Below, in pieces: positions 62,621 to 64,000 of a stretch of DNA of 64,000 nt. Numbering within the stretch: position 1 is the stretch's first letter; each line of letters opens with the position of its first letter. The translations under genes were made by a program, and so were the position numbers. The DNA is from Glaciecola sp047637355 (GTDB lineage Bacteria; Pseudomonadota; Gammaproteobacteria; Enterobacterales; Alteromonadaceae). The notes beneath the pieces were generated by a model. That model saw only the letters and a program-made list of their open reading frames with translations, was not told where the DNA came from and made no database searches. Where the stretch lies: NCBI GenBank assembly GCA_047637355.1, contig JBLIKA010000002.1:1-64000 (forward strand), in the 5' to 3' direction.

Positions 62621-64000
62621 CTAGGTTAGCGTGCGCGCATTTCGATAGGCGCCAATGCTAGGAATTAACGCGATCAGGAATGTCGCGACTAGCACAGCAA
62701 CTAAAACCCACAGGGTGTGTATCGAAAGAATGTTTGGACTTAACGATAAACCATATTCCGCCAACAACCAGTCATTACTCACAAAAATCAGGCCCATAAC
62801 TGATAACACCGCAGTGATACAGGCTCCTGATGCGATGCTGAGTGCCTCTAACTGTAGTAACCAGAATACAAAGCTAGGCTTAGCACCCATTATCCTCAAC
62901 ACGTTAATTTCAGCGTTACGCTCCCTCAAAGAGGCTAGTAACATAGTACTCAAACCTAACAGACTGGCAATCAGTACTGCCGCTGAAATAATACGCAATA
63001 CATTTTCAATCGCACCAACTAAACGCCAAAGTTCGCCTAAGGCAACACCTGGGATAATTGCCGAGAGCGGTTCGAGTTTATCTTGATTTATTTGTCGTTG
63101 GACTTGCAGCACAGCGATACGTGACTTTAGACCGAGCATAAAAGCCGACACTTGAGTAGGTTGCATGATCTCGCGCTCATGCAAATCGAGGCTGACTTGA
63201 CTCGATAGAGTCGCTAACGCAGATTGCATATCTGAATCAGCAATATGGTTATATTCTTGTTCTTTCTCATGCTCATGCTCATGCTCATGCTCATCGTGAT
63301 TATTTTCAGCCTGTTTAGACTTTTTCAGACTATTTTGAGAAAGCGTTTTTTTAGATAAGTTTCTTTTAGGCTGGACATGAATAGACTCTATCGCGTTCAA
63401 ACCGACATGTACGCCTTGATCGACTGGTGTTCCCGTAAGCTGCAAAATACCAACAACGGTGAATGGATGATCGCCATGATGACTAAAGCTAACTTTACCA
63501 ACACCATGAGAAATGATGATTTGATCACCCACTTTATAATTCAATTGCTTGGCTACGTCCGCGCCTAAAACAACATCGAAGTGATTCATTACCGACGCCG
63601 TTTTTTCATTATTATTCACGCCTTTATTTACCATAGCATTGGTAAAGCGTTCTCCAACTTCAAACCTTAATTGGCGTTTTTCGCCATAGCGATAGTGCTC
63701 AAAATACGCGTTTGTCGTTCCAATGACGGCGAATCCTTTATGCGAATCACCGAGTGAAAGCGGGACCGCCCACTCAACCTGTGGATTCGAAACAATACGC
63801 TGATAGCTTTCCCAACTAACCGAATTCGCATTGGCACCCACTCTGAAGACAGAACTGAGCAGCAAATTGATTTGTCCTGTTCGAGCTCCAACAATCAAGT
63901 CAACACTGGAAACTGTGCGATAAAAGCTATTTTTCGCTTCTTTGCGAGTATGCTCGATAGAAACTAGTAAAGAAACGCTGACTAACAAGGCTAAAAACGT
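62621..64000 (-). CDS. FtsX/MacB-type ABC transporter permease, 5' end cut by window
   Basis: At least 459 residues are visible; the frame runs beyond the window. After an N-terminal helix comes a MacB-like periplasmic domain (SVDLIVGARTGQINLLLSSV, VSWESYQRIV), then three membrane helices in the C-terminal third with the FtsX fold. A histidine/glutamate repeat (HDEHEHEHEHE) sits in the periplasmic loop, absent from most relatives. In Vibrio a permease of this family is part of the ZrgABCDE zinc-uptake locus; the His-rich loop fits metal handling, but the neighbours that would decide lie outside the window. Confidence 0.82.
   Translation of the reverse strand, partial: TFLALLVSVSLLVSIEHTRKEAKNSFYRTVSSVDLIVGARTGQINLLLSSVFRVGANANSVSWESYQRIVSNPQVEWAVPLSLGDSHKGFAVIGTTNAYFEHYRYGEKRQLRFEVGERFTNAMVNKGVNNNEKTASVMNHFDVVLGADVAKQLNYKVGDQIIISHGVGKVSFSHHGDHPFTVVGILQLTGTPVDQGVHVGLNAIESIHVQPKRNLSKKTLSQNSLKKSKQAENNHDEHEHEHEHEKEQEYNHIADSDMQSALATLSSQVSLDLHEREIMQPTQVSAFMLGLKSRIAVLQVQRQINQDKLEPLSAIIPGVALGELWRLVGAIENVLRIISAAVLIASLLGLSTMLLASLRERNAEINVLRIMGAKPSFVFWLLQLEALSIASGACITAVLSVMGLIFVSNDWLLAEYGLSLSPNILSIHTLWVLVAVLVATFLIALIPSIGAYRNARTLT
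63266..63295. repeat. Hexanucleotide repeat coding for (His-Glu)n
   Basis: Four copies of CTCATG plus a CTCATC variant, in frame in the permease gene, so unit gain or loss changes the number of His-Glu pairs without breaking the reading frame. Confidence 0.9.

Noticed and set aside
1..64000. Search for CRISPR arrays, insertion sequences, prophage, tRNA-linked islands and toxin-antitoxin pairs
   Set aside because: No regularly spaced repeats, transposase or integrase motifs, tRNA-like folds, or toxin/antitoxin pairs were recognised.

Overview
The window reads as a chromosomal segment of a marine gammaproteobacterium of the Alteromonadales (Alteromonadaceae-like). This is inferred from gene order (argCBFGH-argA, mrcA/pilMNOPQ-aroK-aroB-damX-dam, rpe-trpS, pabA-argD/astC, pyrB-hemL), from low-to-moderate GC content, and from several small families typical of that order (DUF2970, DUF2982, DUF3087, DUF3718-like, Gcw_chp/TorF). 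It is densely coded. I see no tRNA, rRNA, CRISPR array, insertion sequence or prophage.

Layout. 1-2951: a Cpx-type envelope stress system, cpxA (cut by the window start) and cpxR on the minus strand, with a divergent cpxP-like gene that carries an exact internal domain duplication; a CpxR box lies between them. 3434-10286: the arginine biosynthesis operon argC-argB-argF-argG-argH-argA, behind a promoter covered by two tandem ARG boxes. 10664-15607: a small secreted DUF3718-like protein, then malic enzyme and PBP1A on the minus strand. 15746-24750: pilMNOPQ (type IV pilus alignment complex and secretin), then aroK, aroB, damX and dam. 24872-28892: an interruption of the usual dam-rpe order, holding a GGDEF-EAL protein preceded by a tiny overlapping ORF, a DUF2970 gene with an unknown partner, and a TorF-like outer-membrane protein. 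29286-32865: rpe, trpS (gph is absent between them), pabA and an HDOD protein.

33063-37874: an arginine catabolism operon astC(argD)-astA-astD-DUF1338, with tandem ARG boxes upstream and a strong terminator; astB and astE are not in it. It converges on a minus-strand trio rimK - M14 AstE/AspA-like deacylase - retropepsin-like RimB protease (37919-40319). 40505-48622: a small MscS-like channel translationally coupled to a CX4R phosphatase-like protein, DUF3087, a CBS-pair protein, parC and a large hybrid histidine kinase whose start must be moved downstream. 48671-54773: an RND efflux operon (membrane fusion protein, pump, an overlapping 41-residue small membrane protein, DUF2982) divergent from a TetR regulator, with a perfect 19-bp palindromic operator. 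54916-64000: pyrB-hemL-class III adenylate cyclase-efpL, then on the minus strand a MATE exporter, a secreted protein of unknown function, cheV, and an ABC-type permease with a His/Glu repeat, cut by the window end.

Arginine metabolism is the unifying theme: both the synthesis operon and the catabolic/transaminase operon carry the classic 18-3-18 bp ArgR operator. I found no clear new defence or mobile system. The best leads are small or overlapping genes (49341-49466, 24872-25018), the metal-site duplication in the DUF1338 protein, the CX4R phosphatase coupled to a mechanosensitive channel, and the rimK/deacylase/protease module.
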